64,000 nt of DNA from an uncultured Litoreibacter sp. (GTDB lineage: Bacteria > Pseudomonadota > Alphaproteobacteria > Rhodobacterales > Rhodobacteraceae). Within the stretch, counting starts at the first letter, position 1; each line of letters opens with the position of its first letter. The translations under genes were made by a program, and so were the position numbers. The stretch spans positions 265,103 to 329,102 of the forward strand of contig NZ_CANKWO010000003.1 of the NCBI RefSeq assembly GCF_947487515.1, written 5' to 3'. Below, piece by piece: positions 36,157 through 44,861 of this stretch. A model generated the notes under the pieces. The model was not told the DNA's origin, searched no databases, and was given only the letters and a program-made list of their open reading frames with translations.

Positions 36157-37254
36157 ATGATGACACCCGATAGTGAACACGCGCTGGCCGAAGCGGTTGC
36201 TTCTGCGACCTCCCCGATCCGCGTTCAAGGCGGCGGCACACGCCTGATCGAGCAGGTGGACGGCGACGTTCTGTCCACGACCGGCCTGTCTGGCATCACA
36301 CTCTATGAACCCGGATCGCTGACATTGGTGGCCAAAGCGGGGACTCCGGTCGCGCAAATCGAGGCGGCGCTGGCGGCGGAAAACCAGCGTTTGCCCTTCG
36401 AGCCGATGGACCACCGCACGCTGCTGCGCACAACCGGCACGCCGACCATTGGCGGGGTGGTTGCCACCAATGCCTCCGGCCCGCGGCGCATCCAAGCGGG
36501 GGCTTGTCGGGACAGCTTGATCGGTGTGCGCTACGTGGATGGTCAAGGGACCATCATCAAAAACGGTGGTCGCGTGATGAAGAACGTAACGGGCTACGAT
36601 CTGGTGAAACTAATGGCGGGATCCTACGGCACATTGGGGGTGATGTCCGAGGTCAGCTTCAAGGTGCTGCCCGGGGTGGAAACCAGTGCCACGCTGTTGT
36701 TGCACAAACTGGATGTTTCGGGCGCGGTAGACGCGCTGTCGAAGGCGCTGGGCTCGCCGTATGAGGTCTCGGGGGCGGCGCAATGTTTGGTGAAGGGAAT
36801 AACAGCACTGCGTCTTGAGGGGTTTGAAGAATCTGTGTCCTACAGGTTGGCGCAGTTGCGAAACCTGCTGGTTGAATATGGCGATATGGAAGAATTGCAT
36901 GGCGAGGCCTCCGAGGCATTGTGGCTGGCCAATCGCGACATGAAGCATTTCTCAGGCGTTGAAGGGGATATCTGGCGTATCTCGGTCAAGCCAAGCGACG
37001 CCCCTGCGGTGGTGGCCAGCATGCCAACTGCAACCAATGTGTTTCTGGACTGGGGCGGCGGGCTGATCTGGGCCGTCGTTCCCCAAGGCACTGATGTCCG
37101 CACGCCTATGGGCCGGATTTCCGGTCACGCGACCTGCCTGCGCGGCTCTGCGCAGACCTTTCCCCCAGAGCCTCCGGTGATGGCGGCCCTCTCGGAGGGG
37201 TTGCGCGCGCAATTCGATCCGCGCGGTATATTGAACCAAGGGGTGATGGGGTAA
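36157..37254 (+). CDS. glcE: Glycolate oxidase FAD-binding subunit GlcE
   Basis: 365-aa second flavin subunit of glycolate oxidase. The FAD-binding core is present (VQGGGTRL, TIGGVVATNASGPRRIQAG, GRVMKNVTGYDLVKLMAGSYGTLGV), shorter than GlcD as expected. GlcD, GlcE and GlcF are all needed for activity in E. coli. The gene lies between glcD (14-base gap) and glcF (4-base gap), so it is clearly part of one operon. Confidence 0.95.
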   Translation: MMTPDSEHALAEAVASATSPIRVQGGGTRLIEQVDGDVLSTTGLSGITLYEPGSLTLVAKAGTPVAQIEAALAAENQRLPFEPMDHRTLLRTTGTPTIGGVVATNASGPRRIQAGACRDSLIGVRYVDGQGTIIKNGGRVMKNVTGYDLVKLMAGSYGTLGVMSEVSFKVLPGVETSATLLLHKLDVSGAVDALSKALGSPYEVSGAAQCLVKGITALRLEGFEESVSYRLAQLRNLLVEYGDMEELHGEASEALWLANRDMKHFSGVEGDIWRISVKPSDAPAVVASMPTATNVFLDWGGGLIWAVVPQGTDVRTPMGRISGHATCLRGSAQTFPPEPPVMAALSEGLRAQFDPRGILNQGVMG

Positions 37255-37258
37255 AACG

Positions 37259-38590
37259 ATGCAGACGAATTTCTCCGCCGAACAGCTTCAAGACCCTGCT
37301 ATGGCACAGTCCGAAAAGGTGCTGCGTGCCTGTGTGCACTGTGGCTTTTGCACCGCAACCTGCCCAACCTATCAAGTGCTGGGGGATGAGTTGGACAGCC
37401 CTCGTGGGCGCATCTATCTGATCAAGGATATGTTGGAAAACGCCCGCAAGCCGGACTCCAAAACGGTCAAACATATAGACCGGTGTCTGTCTTGCCTTGC
37501 GTGCATGTCTACCTGCCCGTCTGGCGTGCACTACATGCATCTTGTCGATCACGCCCGCGAGTATATCGAAAAGCACTACGATCGCCCCTTCTTTGACCGT
37601 GCGTTGCGTTGGATTTTGGCGCGTATCTTGCCGTATCCGAACCGTTTCCGCTTGGCGCTTTTGGGGGCAAAGATGGGTCGCCCTTTTGCGCGTTTTATGC
37701 CCGATGCCCGCCTGCGCGCGATGCTGGAAATGGCGCCGAAGACCATTCCGCCCGTGTCGCGCAATGACGATCCGCAAAGCTTCGCGCCCAAGGCCCCGTT
37801 GAAGATGCGCGTTGCGCTGATGACAGGCTGCGCGCAAAAGGCGCTGAATACTGACATCAATGATGCCACCATCCGGCTGCTGACGCGATTGGGTTGTGAG
37901 GTGGTGGTGGCCAAAGATGCGGGCTGCTGCGGGGCGTTGACCCATCACATGGGGAAATCCTCGGAAAGCCACGCTGCCGCGGCCAAGAACATCCGCGCAT
38001 GGGATGCGGAGATGCAAGGCCAAGGTCTGGACGCCATCGTGATCAATACTTCTGGTTGCGGCACAACCGTGAAGGACTACGGCCATATGTTCCGCGACAC
38101 TGACTTGGCGGCGCAGGCTGCTGCCGTTGCAGGGATCGCGATGGATGTCTCCGAAGTTCTGATGAAACTAGAGCTGCCGGAAGCTGCGGATCAAGGCCTG
38201 AAGGTCGCCTATCACGCGGCGTGTTCCTTGCAGCATGGCCAGCAGATCAAAACCTACCCTAAGGATCTGCTGAAACGTGCAGGCTTCACCGTGCTGGAGC
38301 CCAAGGACCCCCATCTATGCTGCGGCTCCGCAGGAACGTACAACTTGATGCAGCCGGATATTTCCAAACAGTTGAAAGACCGCAAGGTACAAACGCTGGA
38401 GGCAAAGGCGCCCGATGTCATCGCCGCAGGCAACATTGGTTGTATGGTGCAAATCGGCTCGGCTACGAAAATTCCGATTGTACATACGGTGGAGCTGTTG
38501 GACTGGGCCACCGGTGGACCCCAACCGCCAGCGATGCTTGCACCGGCACATGACGCTCCGCATGAGGCGATCATTCCGCGCCTGCGGTAA
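37259..38590 (+). CDS. glcF: Glycolate oxidase iron-sulfur subunit GlcF
   Basis: 443-aa Fe-S subunit that passes electrons from the flavin subunits to the quinone pool. Two ferredoxin-type [4Fe-4S] motifs are present: CVHCGFCTATCPTY (about residues 24-37) and CLSCLACMSTCPSG (about 75-88). Two CCG domains follow (AGCCGALTHH and LCCGSAGTYN, with HAACSLQHGQ between). Last gene of the glcDEF operon. No glcG, glcB or adjacent glcC-type regulator is present in this window. Confidence 0.95.
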   Translation: MQTNFSAEQLQDPAMAQSEKVLRACVHCGFCTATCPTYQVLGDELDSPRGRIYLIKDMLENARKPDSKTVKHIDRCLSCLACMSTCPSGVHYMHLVDHAREYIEKHYDRPFFDRALRWILARILPYPNRFRLALLGAKMGRPFARFMPDARLRAMLEMAPKTIPPVSRNDDPQSFAPKAPLKMRVALMTGCAQKALNTDINDATIRLLTRLGCEVVVAKDAGCCGALTHHMGKSSESHAAAAKNIRAWDAEMQGQGLDAIVINTSGCGTTVKDYGHMFRDTDLAAQAAAVAGIAMDVSEVLMKLELPEAADQGLKVAYHAACSLQHGQQIKTYPKDLLKRAGFTVLEPKDPHLCCGSAGTYNLMQPDISKQLKDRKVQTLEAKAPDVIAAGNIGCMVQIGSATKIPIVHTVELLDWATGGPQPPAMLAPAHDAPHEAIIPRLR

Positions 38591-38767
38591 GAGACTGCTG
38601 CATATTGCCCGCAGTTTAGGAATTGCTCTGGCGGCGATCTGGACATGCGCGCGGAACTTCGGTTCTGTGAGGTTTCGGTTCTCGGGCCCAAAAGGGGCCA
38701 GTCATGGCCGCATTTTCGCCCTAACTGTTATCTAGTCAGGGTCAAAACGGGCATATCGGGGCGATTG

Positions 38768-39574
38768 ATGCGATTTTTGGCAACATTGATAACGGCAGTC
38801 ATGCTGACGACCACTGCGCAGGCAGAGGGCGCATTGCGCACGTTGACGTCACTGGATGCAACCAAAGCATGGCAGGGCGTGGGCCGTATCAATCTTGGGA
38901 AATCGGGCTTTTGCACCGGAACTCTCATTGCGCCCGATCTGGTGCTGACGGCGGCCCATTGCTTTTACGACAACAAGGGCGTGCGGACCCGTGACACCGA
39001 GATCGAGTTTCTCGCAGGGTGGCAGCATGGGCGCGCATCTGCCTATCGCGGGGTAAAGCGGTCGGTGATCCATCCCGACTATGTCTACAAAGGGCGCGGG
39101 AATGTTGACAAAGTGTCCTCTGATCTGGCGTTGATCCAGCTGGATCAACCGATCAAAAACACGGCCATCCGCCCGTTTGAAACGGCCACTCAGGTTGACC
39201 GCGGACAAGAGGTTCAGGTGATCTCCTATGCCAAAAACCGTGAGGATGTGCCGTCCATTCAGGACACGTGCAACGTGCTGGCCCGCGATCCCGGGGTTTA
39301 TGTGACGTCTTGCGATGTCGATTTTGGGTCTTCCGGCGCGCCGATCTTTGCCATTCAAAACGGGGCACCGGTCATCTTGTCGGTGGTGTCCGCCAAAGCC
39401 GAATGGCGCAACCAGAAGGTGGCACTGGGGGTCGGATTGGACCAGCGCTTGTCCGTGCTTCTCAGCGAGATTGAATATAACGACGGCGTGTTCCGTCGCG
39501 TGGACACTGGCGCGTCGCGGGTGGCGCTGCAAACGGGCATTCAGCCATCCGGTGCGTTGTTCATCAAACCCTAA
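38768..39574 (+). CDS. Secreted trypsin-like serine protease
   Basis: 268-aa S1-family protease with a signal peptide (MRFLATLITAVMLTTTAQA). The triad is His64 in VLTAAHCF, Asp119 in SSDLALIQL and Ser189 in FGSSGAP. The usual GDSGGP box is altered to GSSGAP, as in some bacterial V8/glutamyl-endopeptidase-like proteases, so specificity and activation may differ. Cys65 and others may form disulfides in the periplasm. The start at 38768 is the first ATG giving a signal peptide; the frame is open to 38645. It stands alone between glcF and hsp20. Confidence 0.85.
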   Translation: MRFLATLITAVMLTTTAQAEGALRTLTSLDATKAWQGVGRINLGKSGFCTGTLIAPDLVLTAAHCFYDNKGVRTRDTEIEFLAGWQHGRASAYRGVKRSVIHPDYVYKGRGNVDKVSSDLALIQLDQPIKNTAIRPFETATQVDRGQEVQVISYAKNREDVPSIQDTCNVLARDPGVYVTSCDVDFGSSGAPIFAIQNGAPVILSVVSAKAEWRNQKVALGVGLDQRLSVLLSEIEYNDGVFRRVDTGASRVALQTGIQPSGALFIKP

Positions 39575-39581
39575 GCGCGGC

Positions 39582-39614
39582 CCCTTGAAACCCCGATCGG
39601 GCTTTCCCACATCA
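39582..39614 (+). promoter_or_regulatory. Candidate RpoH (sigma-32) promoter of hsp20
   Basis: CCCTTGAA at 39582-39589 fits the -35 element of heat-shock promoters, and CCCACATCA at 39606-39614 resembles the CCCCATnT -10 element at an acceptable spacing of 16 bases. Transcription would start near 39620 and leave a leader of about 95 bases before hsp20. Confidence 0.5.
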
Positions 39615-39617
39615 ATA

Positions 39618-39715
39618 TTACCGGATGCCCAAACGGGGTTCGGTAAACGCAAATGGGCCTGTCCATATGGAAGGCTCGCACACGCAAACATTGCTTATTG
39701 ATAAGGATGCACCAA
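39618..39715 (+). ncRNA. ROSE-like RNA thermometer in the hsp20 leader
   Basis: The leader begins with a hairpin framed by TTACCG/CGGTAA (39618-39646). It ends with a short hairpin at 39689-39709: CATTGCTTA pairs with TAAGGATG around a 4-base loop, leaving one G (39693) unpaired opposite the Shine-Dalgarno AAGGA. A UUGCU segment facing the AGGA with an extra G is the defining feature of ROSE elements, which melt on heating to free the ribosome binding site of small heat-shock genes. Seen by eye; no covariance model was run. Confidence 0.68.
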
Positions 39716-40165
39716 ATGCGCGCATATGATTTTTCCCCCCTTCACCGTGCCACTGTCGGTTTTGATCGGGTCGCTGACCTGATGGACAGGGTTCTGACGT
39801 CCGAGGTCCAAACCTCCACATATCCGCCCTATAACATCGAAAGAACGGATGAGGATGCGTACCGGATTTCCGTTGCTGTCGCGGGGTTCTCCGAGGCTGA
39901 TCTAACCGTCGAGCAGCGCGAAAACGCATTGATCGTTTCGGCCAAGAAGGCGGATGAGGCAGAGGTCAAAACCTACCTGCACCGCGGTATCGCCACCCGC
40001 GCCTTTGAAAAACGCTTCCATCTGGCCGACCACGTCCGTGTGACCTCTGCGAATAATGCCGATGGGATGCTGCATATCGATCTGGTGCGCGAGGTGCCCG
40101 AGGCATTGAAGCCGCGCCAAATCCAGATTGGCAAAAAGCCGAATGCCAAGGTCTTGGAAGCCTAA
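39716..40165 (+). CDS. Small heat-shock protein, Hsp20 family
   Basis: 149-aa ATP-independent holdase of the IbpA-type class A group. The start of the alpha-crystallin domain is PPYNIERTDEDAYRISVAVAG (about residues 37-57, split here as YNIERTDEDAYRI), with the conserved RGIATRAFEKRFHLADHV near 91-108. A basic C-terminal tail includes an IQI motif (I-x-I type). AAGGA lies 9 bases before the ATG and is predicted to be masked by the leader hairpin. A Rho-independent terminator follows. Confidence 0.94.
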   Translation: MRAYDFSPLHRATVGFDRVADLMDRVLTSEVQTSTYPPYNIERTDEDAYRISVAVAGFSEADLTVEQRENALIVSAKKADEAEVKTYLHRGIATRAFEKRFHLADHVRVTSANNADGMLHIDLVREVPEALKPRQIQIGKKPNAKVLEA

Positions 40166-40187
40166 CCCAGTTGAGCTAATGCGCCAG

Positions 40188-40218
40188 CGGCCCTCGTTTT
40201 GAATGCGGGGGCCGTTTT
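40188..40218 (+). terminator. Rho-independent terminator of hsp20
   Basis: A 9-bp stem, CGGCCCTCG with CGGGGGCCG (one T-G wobble), followed by TTTT, begins 22 bases after the hsp20 stop codon. It also separates hsp20 from the convergent gene at 40243. Confidence 0.8.
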
Positions 40219-40242
40219 CGGGTGTTGTTTAGGGAAGGGGCG

Positions 40243-41103
40243 TCAAAACCACTGCCCCGGTTCCATCAGGCCCAATTCCAAAAGCTGATTGGAGTGCCAG
40301 TCGAACTTGGCCGAGCTTTTCCACCAGAAATGCGGGATTTCATACATTGATCCGGGGTTGGACACCAAAGCCTTCGCGGTGCGGAACGAACAGATCGCAC
40401 CAGAGATGTTGTGATGCCAAGGGCAGGCGTAGGTGTTGTACTCTTGCACGTTGAACGTGTGGTCTCCGCGCAGTTCCAACCCTTTGTCGGCCATGAACAG
40501 GCCGACGCGGTCAATCCTGCGGCGTGTCCACGGGATATGTTCCTCAAAACGCCAGCGCAGCCCGCCGAAAAAGTCCAGCTGCCGGTCCAGCGCTTCCCCG
40601 TCCTCGGTGAACCGTGCCAAGGCGTAATAGCCGGATTTGTCCAGATAGGCCTGCTCCATCGAGACGGCGTTGGGATGCTTGCCCAGATCGTTGGAGTATA
40701 AATCGACCACATAGGTCATCACCGAATAGCGGCGCTCTTCCATGTTAAACGCGATGAGTTCGCGGATGTTGCGGGTCTCGCAGAAGGGGAAGTAGATGTA
40801 TTCGGCGTTGAAGCAATAGTGCATCCAGACACCTGGGAATAGTTTGATCACTTCGCTGGTGATGGCGGCAAATGCGTCCTGCTCGTGAATGTTGGTGTCA
40901 ATCAGGTGCAAGTCATCTTGGTCTTCGGGCAGAATATGCGCAGCCCCAAAGATCAAAACTTCGCGGAACCCCGTCTTTCGGACATGTGCAATTGTGCTTT
41001 GCACCTCGGTGTCATCCTCGATGAACACCAATGCAAACGGCCCTTTGGGGGAAAGCTGTGTCTGGGCGACGCCCAAAAAGTCGCTAAGAGAGCTGTGCCG
41101 CAT
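40243..41103 (-). CDS. Uncharacterised protein, possible glycosyltransferase
   Basis: 286-aa soluble protein that I do not recognise firmly. The N-terminal segment (VFIEDDTEVQSTIAHVRKTG, GFREVLIFGAA) and the later YCFNAEYIYFPFCETRNI followed by FNMEERRYSVMTYVVDLY are reminiscent of family 2-like glycosyltransferases, in which a short acidic/aromatic motif precedes a variable acceptor domain. No clear DxD motif is seen. Tryptophans, His and Cys cluster in the C-terminal YNTYACPWHHN. Single gene, convergent with hsp20. Confidence 0.55.
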   Translation of the reverse strand: MRHSSLSDFLGVAQTQLSPKGPFALVFIEDDTEVQSTIAHVRKTGFREVLIFGAAHILPEDQDDLHLIDTNIHEQDAFAAITSEVIKLFPGVWMHYCFNAEYIYFPFCETRNIRELIAFNMEERRYSVMTYVVDLYSNDLGKHPNAVSMEQAYLDKSGYYALARFTEDGEALDRQLDFFGGLRWRFEEHIPWTRRRIDRVGLFMADKGLELRGDHTFNVQEYNTYACPWHHNISGAICSFRTAKALVSNPGSMYEIPHFWWKSSAKFDWHSNQLLELGLMEPGQWF

Positions 41104-41216
41104 GCCTGCCGTTCTTTCTTTTCTGCTGTTCCCTAAACTCTGTCATCCGGCGGTGAATTGCAAGATCGCACGGGCTGGGGTATGCCCCGCCTGAACCCTT
41201 GTTACACCGGTGCATC

Positions 41217-42533
41217 ATGTCCAACACGAAGAAGCTCTTTATCAAGACCTATGGTTGTCAGATGAATGTCTATGACAGCGAACGCATGGCGGAGTCTTTG
41301 GGCGCAGACGGCTATGAGACCACGGATGTGATCGAAGACGCGGATATGATCCTGCTCAATACCTGCCACATACGTGAAAAGGCGGCTGAGAAGCTCTATT
41401 CCGATCTGGGCCGCATGAAGCCGTTGAAGGTGGAAAAACCCGACCTGAAAATCGGTGTGGCGGGCTGTGTTGCACAGGCCGAGGGCGGCGAAATCATGCG
41501 CCGTCAGCCCATGGTTGATCTGGTGGTTGGGCCGCAAACCTATCACCGGTTGCCGACGATGATGGAAAAGGTGAACCAAGGCGAAACTGCGTTGGATACT
41601 GATTTTCCAGAAGAAGATAAGTTTGAGCATCTGCCAAAGCGGGTGAACAAAGCCCGTCCGGCGGCATTTTTAACCGTGCAAGAAGGCTGCGACAAGTTTT
41701 GTGCCTTCTGCGTGGTGCCCTATACGCGCGGCGCCGAGGTGTCGCGCCCACCTGAGCGTTTGATCGCAGAGGCCAAAAATTTGGTGGCACGCGGTGTGCG
41801 TGAAATCACCCTGCTGGGCCAGAATGTGAACGCTTATCACGGCGAGGGCGAAGACGGCACTTGGGGCTTGGCGCGCCTGATCTGGGCCCTGAATGACATC
41901 GAAGGTTTGAAGCGCATTCGCTTTACCACCTCGCACCCCAACGACATGGAAGATGCATTGATCGAGGCGCATGGCACCTGCGAGAAATTGATGCCCTATC
42001 TGCATCTGCCGGTGCAATCGGGGTCGGATAAAATCCTGAAGGCGATGAACCGGAAACATACGGCCGCCAGCTACATCGAATTGATCGATCGCATTCGCGC
42101 CGCGCGCCCAGATTTGCTGTTGTCGGGTGATTTTATTGTCGGCTTCCCTGGCGAGACCGAGGAGGATTTTCAGGCAACCATGGATTTGGTCCGCAAGGTG
42201 AATTACGGGCAGGCCTATTCGTTCAAATATTCGGCCCGTCCCGGCACGCCAGCCGCAGAGAAAGAAGCCGTGTCAGACGAGATTTCCTCCGAGCGGCTGC
42301 AGCGCCTGCAAGCCCTGCTGACCGAGCAACAATACGCGGCCCAGCGAAGCATGGTCGGGCGGGAAGTGAATGTTTTGTTCGAGAAAAAGGGCCGTCAGGC
42401 AGGGCAGCTTATTGGCAAGTCGGACTACCTGCATGCGGTACATTGCGAAGCCCCGGAAGAGATGATCGGAACGGTTCAGCGGGTGAAGATTACGGTTAAT
42501 ATGACCAATTCGCTGACGGGTGTCTTAGCCTAA
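41217..42533 (+). CDS. miaB: tRNA-2-methylthio-N6-dimethylallyladenosine synthase MiaB
   Basis: 438-aa radical-SAM methylthiotransferase acting on i6A37 of tRNA. The N-terminal UPF0004 domain has auxiliary-cluster cysteines 14, 50 and 84 ([26 protein letters not shown]). The radical-SAM cluster is C158-x3-C162-x2-C165 ([16 protein letters not shown]). A C-terminal TRAM domain follows. The start at 41217 (MSNTKKLF) matches the family; an in-frame TTG lies 18 bases upstream. Full length. Confidence 0.96.
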   Translation: MSNTKKLFIKTYGCQMNVYDSERMAESLGADGYETTDVIEDADMILLNTCHIREKAAEKLYSDLGRMKPLKVEKPDLKIGVAGCVAQAEGGEIMRRQPMVDLVVGPQTYHRLPTMMEKVNQGETALDTDFPEEDKFEHLPKRVNKARPAAFLTVQEGCDKFCAFCVVPYTRGAEVSRPPERLIAEAKNLVARGVREITLLGQNVNAYHGEGEDGTWGLARLIWALNDIEGLKRIRFTTSHPNDMEDALIEAHGTCEKLMPYLHLPVQSGSDKILKAMNRKHTAASYIELIDRIRAARPDLLLSGDFIVGFPGETEEDFQATMDLVRKVNYGQAYSFKYSARPGTPAAEKEAVSDEISSERLQRLQALLTEQQYAAQRSMVGREVNVLFEKKGRQAGQLIGKSDYLHAVHCEAPEEMIGTVQRVKITVNMTNSLTGVLA

Positions 42534-42587
42534 GTCGCGTTTTTCCGGCCAAATCTTGGGTCAATCAGTGCCATTTAGGACTCAATG

Positions 42588-42604
42588 TTGCCGATTCGGC
42601 AACT
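42588..42604. repeat. Short dyad between miaB and the OmpA-type gene
   Basis: GTTGCCG-ATT-CGGCAAC is a perfect 7-bp inverted repeat 55 bases after miaB, inside a 201-base AT-rich intergenic region. No T run follows, so it is more likely an operator or a weak hairpin than an intrinsic terminator. A TTAACGAT octamer at 42704-42711, next to the downstream start, is also present. Confidence 0.35.
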
Positions 42605-42734
42605 ATATGTGGTAAAAAACTCTTTAAACTACACATAAATTTGCTAGGATATCCCAAATCTTGATGGATATGTCGAAGTCCAATCAAAATACCGATTTTA
42701 TGCTTAACGATAACCACGCAAAAGGACGAGGGCA

Positions 42735-43373
42735 GTGCAGTTTAATCTTAAAAAATCCCTGCAGACCGCGATCAAAGGCTGTGCCATCTTGGCATCTGCT
42801 CTGACGCTGTCGACAGTAGGCGCTTCAGCGCAGCAGCAATATGTATACACCGAAGACGGCTTTAGCCAAGGCACCGTCACCAACGGTAAAATCGTCAGCC
42901 GGACAACCATTCGCGCCGAACGCTACATTCCAACGATCTGGGTCGATCCGGATGGCTGCGAACACTGGGTGATGGACGACGGTTTCGAAGGCTTCATGAC
43001 ACCGCATGTCACACGCCAAGGCATCCCAGTATGCCGCCGTGGGAACACTTGCGCAGTTATGAATTCGGATCAGCTGTTTGCAACCAATCAAGCGACCATC
43101 AACTCCGCGAACAAGCGCCGCTTGCAGCAGTTCTTCCAATCTGCCGGTGCCTCCGCCTACATCATCGACGGTCACACAGATAGCCGCGCCAGCGACAGCT
43201 ACAATTTGAACCTGTCCAAGCGCCGCGCAAATGCAGTTGCACAAGTTGCACGGTCGGTCGGTGCGCGCATCTCTGCGACACGCGGCTACGGCGAGCGGGT
43301 TCCAAAGGCGTCCAACCGGACGGCGCAAGGCATGGCGGCCAACCGTCGTGTTGAAATTCAGTGCATTCGCTAA
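42735..43373 (+). CDS. Secreted OmpA-family protein with unique N-terminal domain
   Basis: 212-aa exported protein starting at GTG with a strong AAAGGACGAGG site. A signal peptide ends at about residue 32 (STVGASA^QQQ). A ~35-residue N-terminal module IWVDPDGCEHWVMDDGFEGF...RQGIPVC (about 68-100) is followed by an OmpA-like domain (about 112-212; DGHTDSRASDSYNLNLSKRR). The OmpA part should bind peptidoglycan. The N-terminal module recurs in the lipoprotein encoded 12 bases downstream. Cys75 and Cys100 may form a disulfide. Confidence 0.85.
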   Translation: MQFNLKKSLQTAIKGCAILASALTLSTVGASAQQQYVYTEDGFSQGTVTNGKIVSRTTIRAERYIPTIWVDPDGCEHWVMDDGFEGFMTPHVTRQGIPVCRRGNTCAVMNSDQLFATNQATINSANKRRLQQFFQSAGASAYIIDGHTDSRASDSYNLNLSKRRANAVAQVARSVGARISATRGYGERVPKASNRTAQGMAANRRVEIQCIR

Positions 43374-43385
43374 GGGGACGATGAC

Positions 43386-43703
43386 ATGAAATTTGGTAAA
43401 GCACTTCTCAGCGTCGCCGCAGTATCCATGCTGAGCGCTTGTTTGAGCGAAAGCAATGGTGGCGATAAAACGCGCGACTACAGCGGTATCTTTGGACGCG
43501 GCAAGAAAGACCTCAGCCAGCTTGAAGCCGGCATTTGGGTCGATCCGCGCGGCTGCGACCACTGGATCATCGATGACGGCATCGAGGGCTACCTGTCCGC
43601 CCGTTTGGACCGCCAAGGCAAGCCGGTTTGCTCCGGTGCAGCCCCTCCCGGCTACGCGACAGGCAACTACCGTGGGTCTGACGACGTGAGTGACCCGATC
43701 TAG
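43386..43703 (+). CDS. Small lipoprotein sharing a domain with the upstream OmpA-type protein
   Basis: 105-aa lipoprotein with lipobox SMLSAC (Cys19). Residues about 50-82 read IWVDPRGCDHWIIDDGIEGY...RQGKPVC, nearly the same as the module in the preceding protein, including both cysteines. The rest is short, Gly/Ser-rich and without known motifs. The gene follows after 12 bases and ends in a terminator, so the two form one operon and probably one complex or a matched pair at the outer membrane. Function unknown. Confidence 0.82.
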   Translation: MKFGKALLSVAAVSMLSACLSESNGGDKTRDYSGIFGRGKKDLSQLEAGIWVDPRGCDHWIIDDGIEGYLSARLDRQGKPVCSGAAPPGYATGNYRGSDDVSDPI

Positions 43704-43730
43704 GTGCCTCGCATTATATCAATTTATGAA

Positions 43731-43759
43731 AAAGGCTGCCCTCTTGGGTGGCCTTTTTT
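43731..43759 (+). terminator. Rho-independent terminator after the lipoprotein gene
   Basis: An 8-bp stem (GGCTGCCC with GGGTGGCC, two wobble pairs) has the loop TCTT and is followed by six T. It lies 30 bases after the lipoprotein stop codon and ends the two-gene unit. Confidence 0.85.
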
Positions 43760-43850
43760 CGTATCAATTACGTGAAACATGCGCAGCAGCCCTTGCACGA
43801 CATTGATTGCTCATGCACCCTTATCGAATAACCCAACTGAGGAGAGCTCA

Positions 43851-44861
43851 TTGACCACAAGTGAATTGACCGTGCCCGCCACGGAGGCCGCCCCGTCTGA
43901 AACCCTGCTGGAGTTTCCCGACAATCGGTTGCTGATTGACTTATGTGGAGAGTTCGACCGGAATATAGCCCAAATTGAACAAGTGTTAGGCGTGCAAATC
44001 GTGCGCCGTGGCAATCAGCTGGCCGTCATGGGCGAGGCCATGGAGAAAGCCGTCACGGTTCTTGAGGCGCTCTATGTGCGGCTGGAAGGTGGTCGGCCGG
44101 TTGAAATGGCGGATATTGAGGCCGAGATTCGCATGGGCCGGTCCGCCGACACTGCCACCGCGCAAGATGGCGATCAGATCGAAATGTTCAAAGGTGGTGC
44201 GGTCGAAATCAAGACCCGCAAGAAAACCGTTGAGCCGCGCACTCAGGCGCAAAAGGACTACGTCACCGCGCTGTTCAAAAATGAATTGGCCTTTGGCATT
44301 GGCCCTGCGGGAACAGGTAAAACCTATCTGGCTGTGGCCGTCGGCGTGTCGTTGTTCATCACCGGCAAGGTCGACAAGATCATCCTGTCCCGCCCCGCCG
44401 TCGAAGCAGGGGAGCGGTTAGGCTTTCTCCCCGGTGACATGAAGGACAAAGTCGATCCCTATATGCAGCCGCTGTATGACGCGCTGAATGACTTTTTGCC
44501 GGGGAAACAATCGGCCAAGCTGATCGAAGAGGGCCGCATCGAGATTGCCCCGCTGGCCTTCATGCGGGGCCGTACGTTGTCCAACGCCTTCGTGGTGCTC
44601 GACGAGGCGCAAAACGCCACGACGATGCAAATGAAGATGTTCCTGACCCGTTTGGGGCAGGGGTCGCGCATGGTCATTACCGGCGACCGGTCGCAAGTCG
44701 ATTTGCCGCGCGGGGTTCAGTCGGGCCTGCGTGAAGCAGAGGATTTGATCCAAGGGGTCAAAGGCGTGTCATTCAACTACTTCACCGCCAAAGATGTCGT
44801 TCGCCACCCCTTGGTTGCCCGCATCATCGAAGCCTATGAGGCGGCCGAAGCTAAGGGGTAA
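43851..44861 (+). CDS. PhoH family ATPase
   Basis: 336-aa PhoH-type P-loop protein. An N-terminal KH-like region is followed by the PhoH domain (about 120-330). Walker A is GPAGTGKTYLA, Walker B is VVLDEAQNAT, and the conserved LSRPAVEAGERLGFLPGD and GDRSQVDLP are present. Members link to RNA metabolism and ribosome maturation, and phoH often sits near ybeY and corC, as here (3.6 kb away, with a urate cluster between). A TTG start at 43851 with GAGGAG 9 bases upstream is preferred over the ATG at 43779, which lacks a site. Confidence 0.87.
   Translation: MTTSELTVPATEAAPSETLLEFPDNRLLIDLCGEFDRNIAQIEQVLGVQIVRRGNQLAVMGEAMEKAVTVLEALYVRLEGGRPVEMADIEAEIRMGRSADTATAQDGDQIEMFKGGAVEIKTRKKTVEPRTQAQKDYVTALFKNELAFGIGPAGTGKTYLAVAVGVSLFITGKVDKIILSRPAVEAGERLGFLPGDMKDKVDPYMQPLYDALNDFLPGKQSAKLIEEGRIEIAPLAFMRGRTLSNAFVVLDEAQNATTMQMKMFLTRLGQGSRMVITGDRSQVDLPRGVQSGLREAEDLIQGVKGVSFNYFTAKDVVRHPLVARIIEAYEAAEAKG

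Noticed and set aside
42704-42711. Single TTAACGAT octamer before the OmpA-type gene as a CtrA site
   Set aside because: One or two copies of an octamer are expected by chance in 64 kb; only the tandem pair near 21816 is worth noting.
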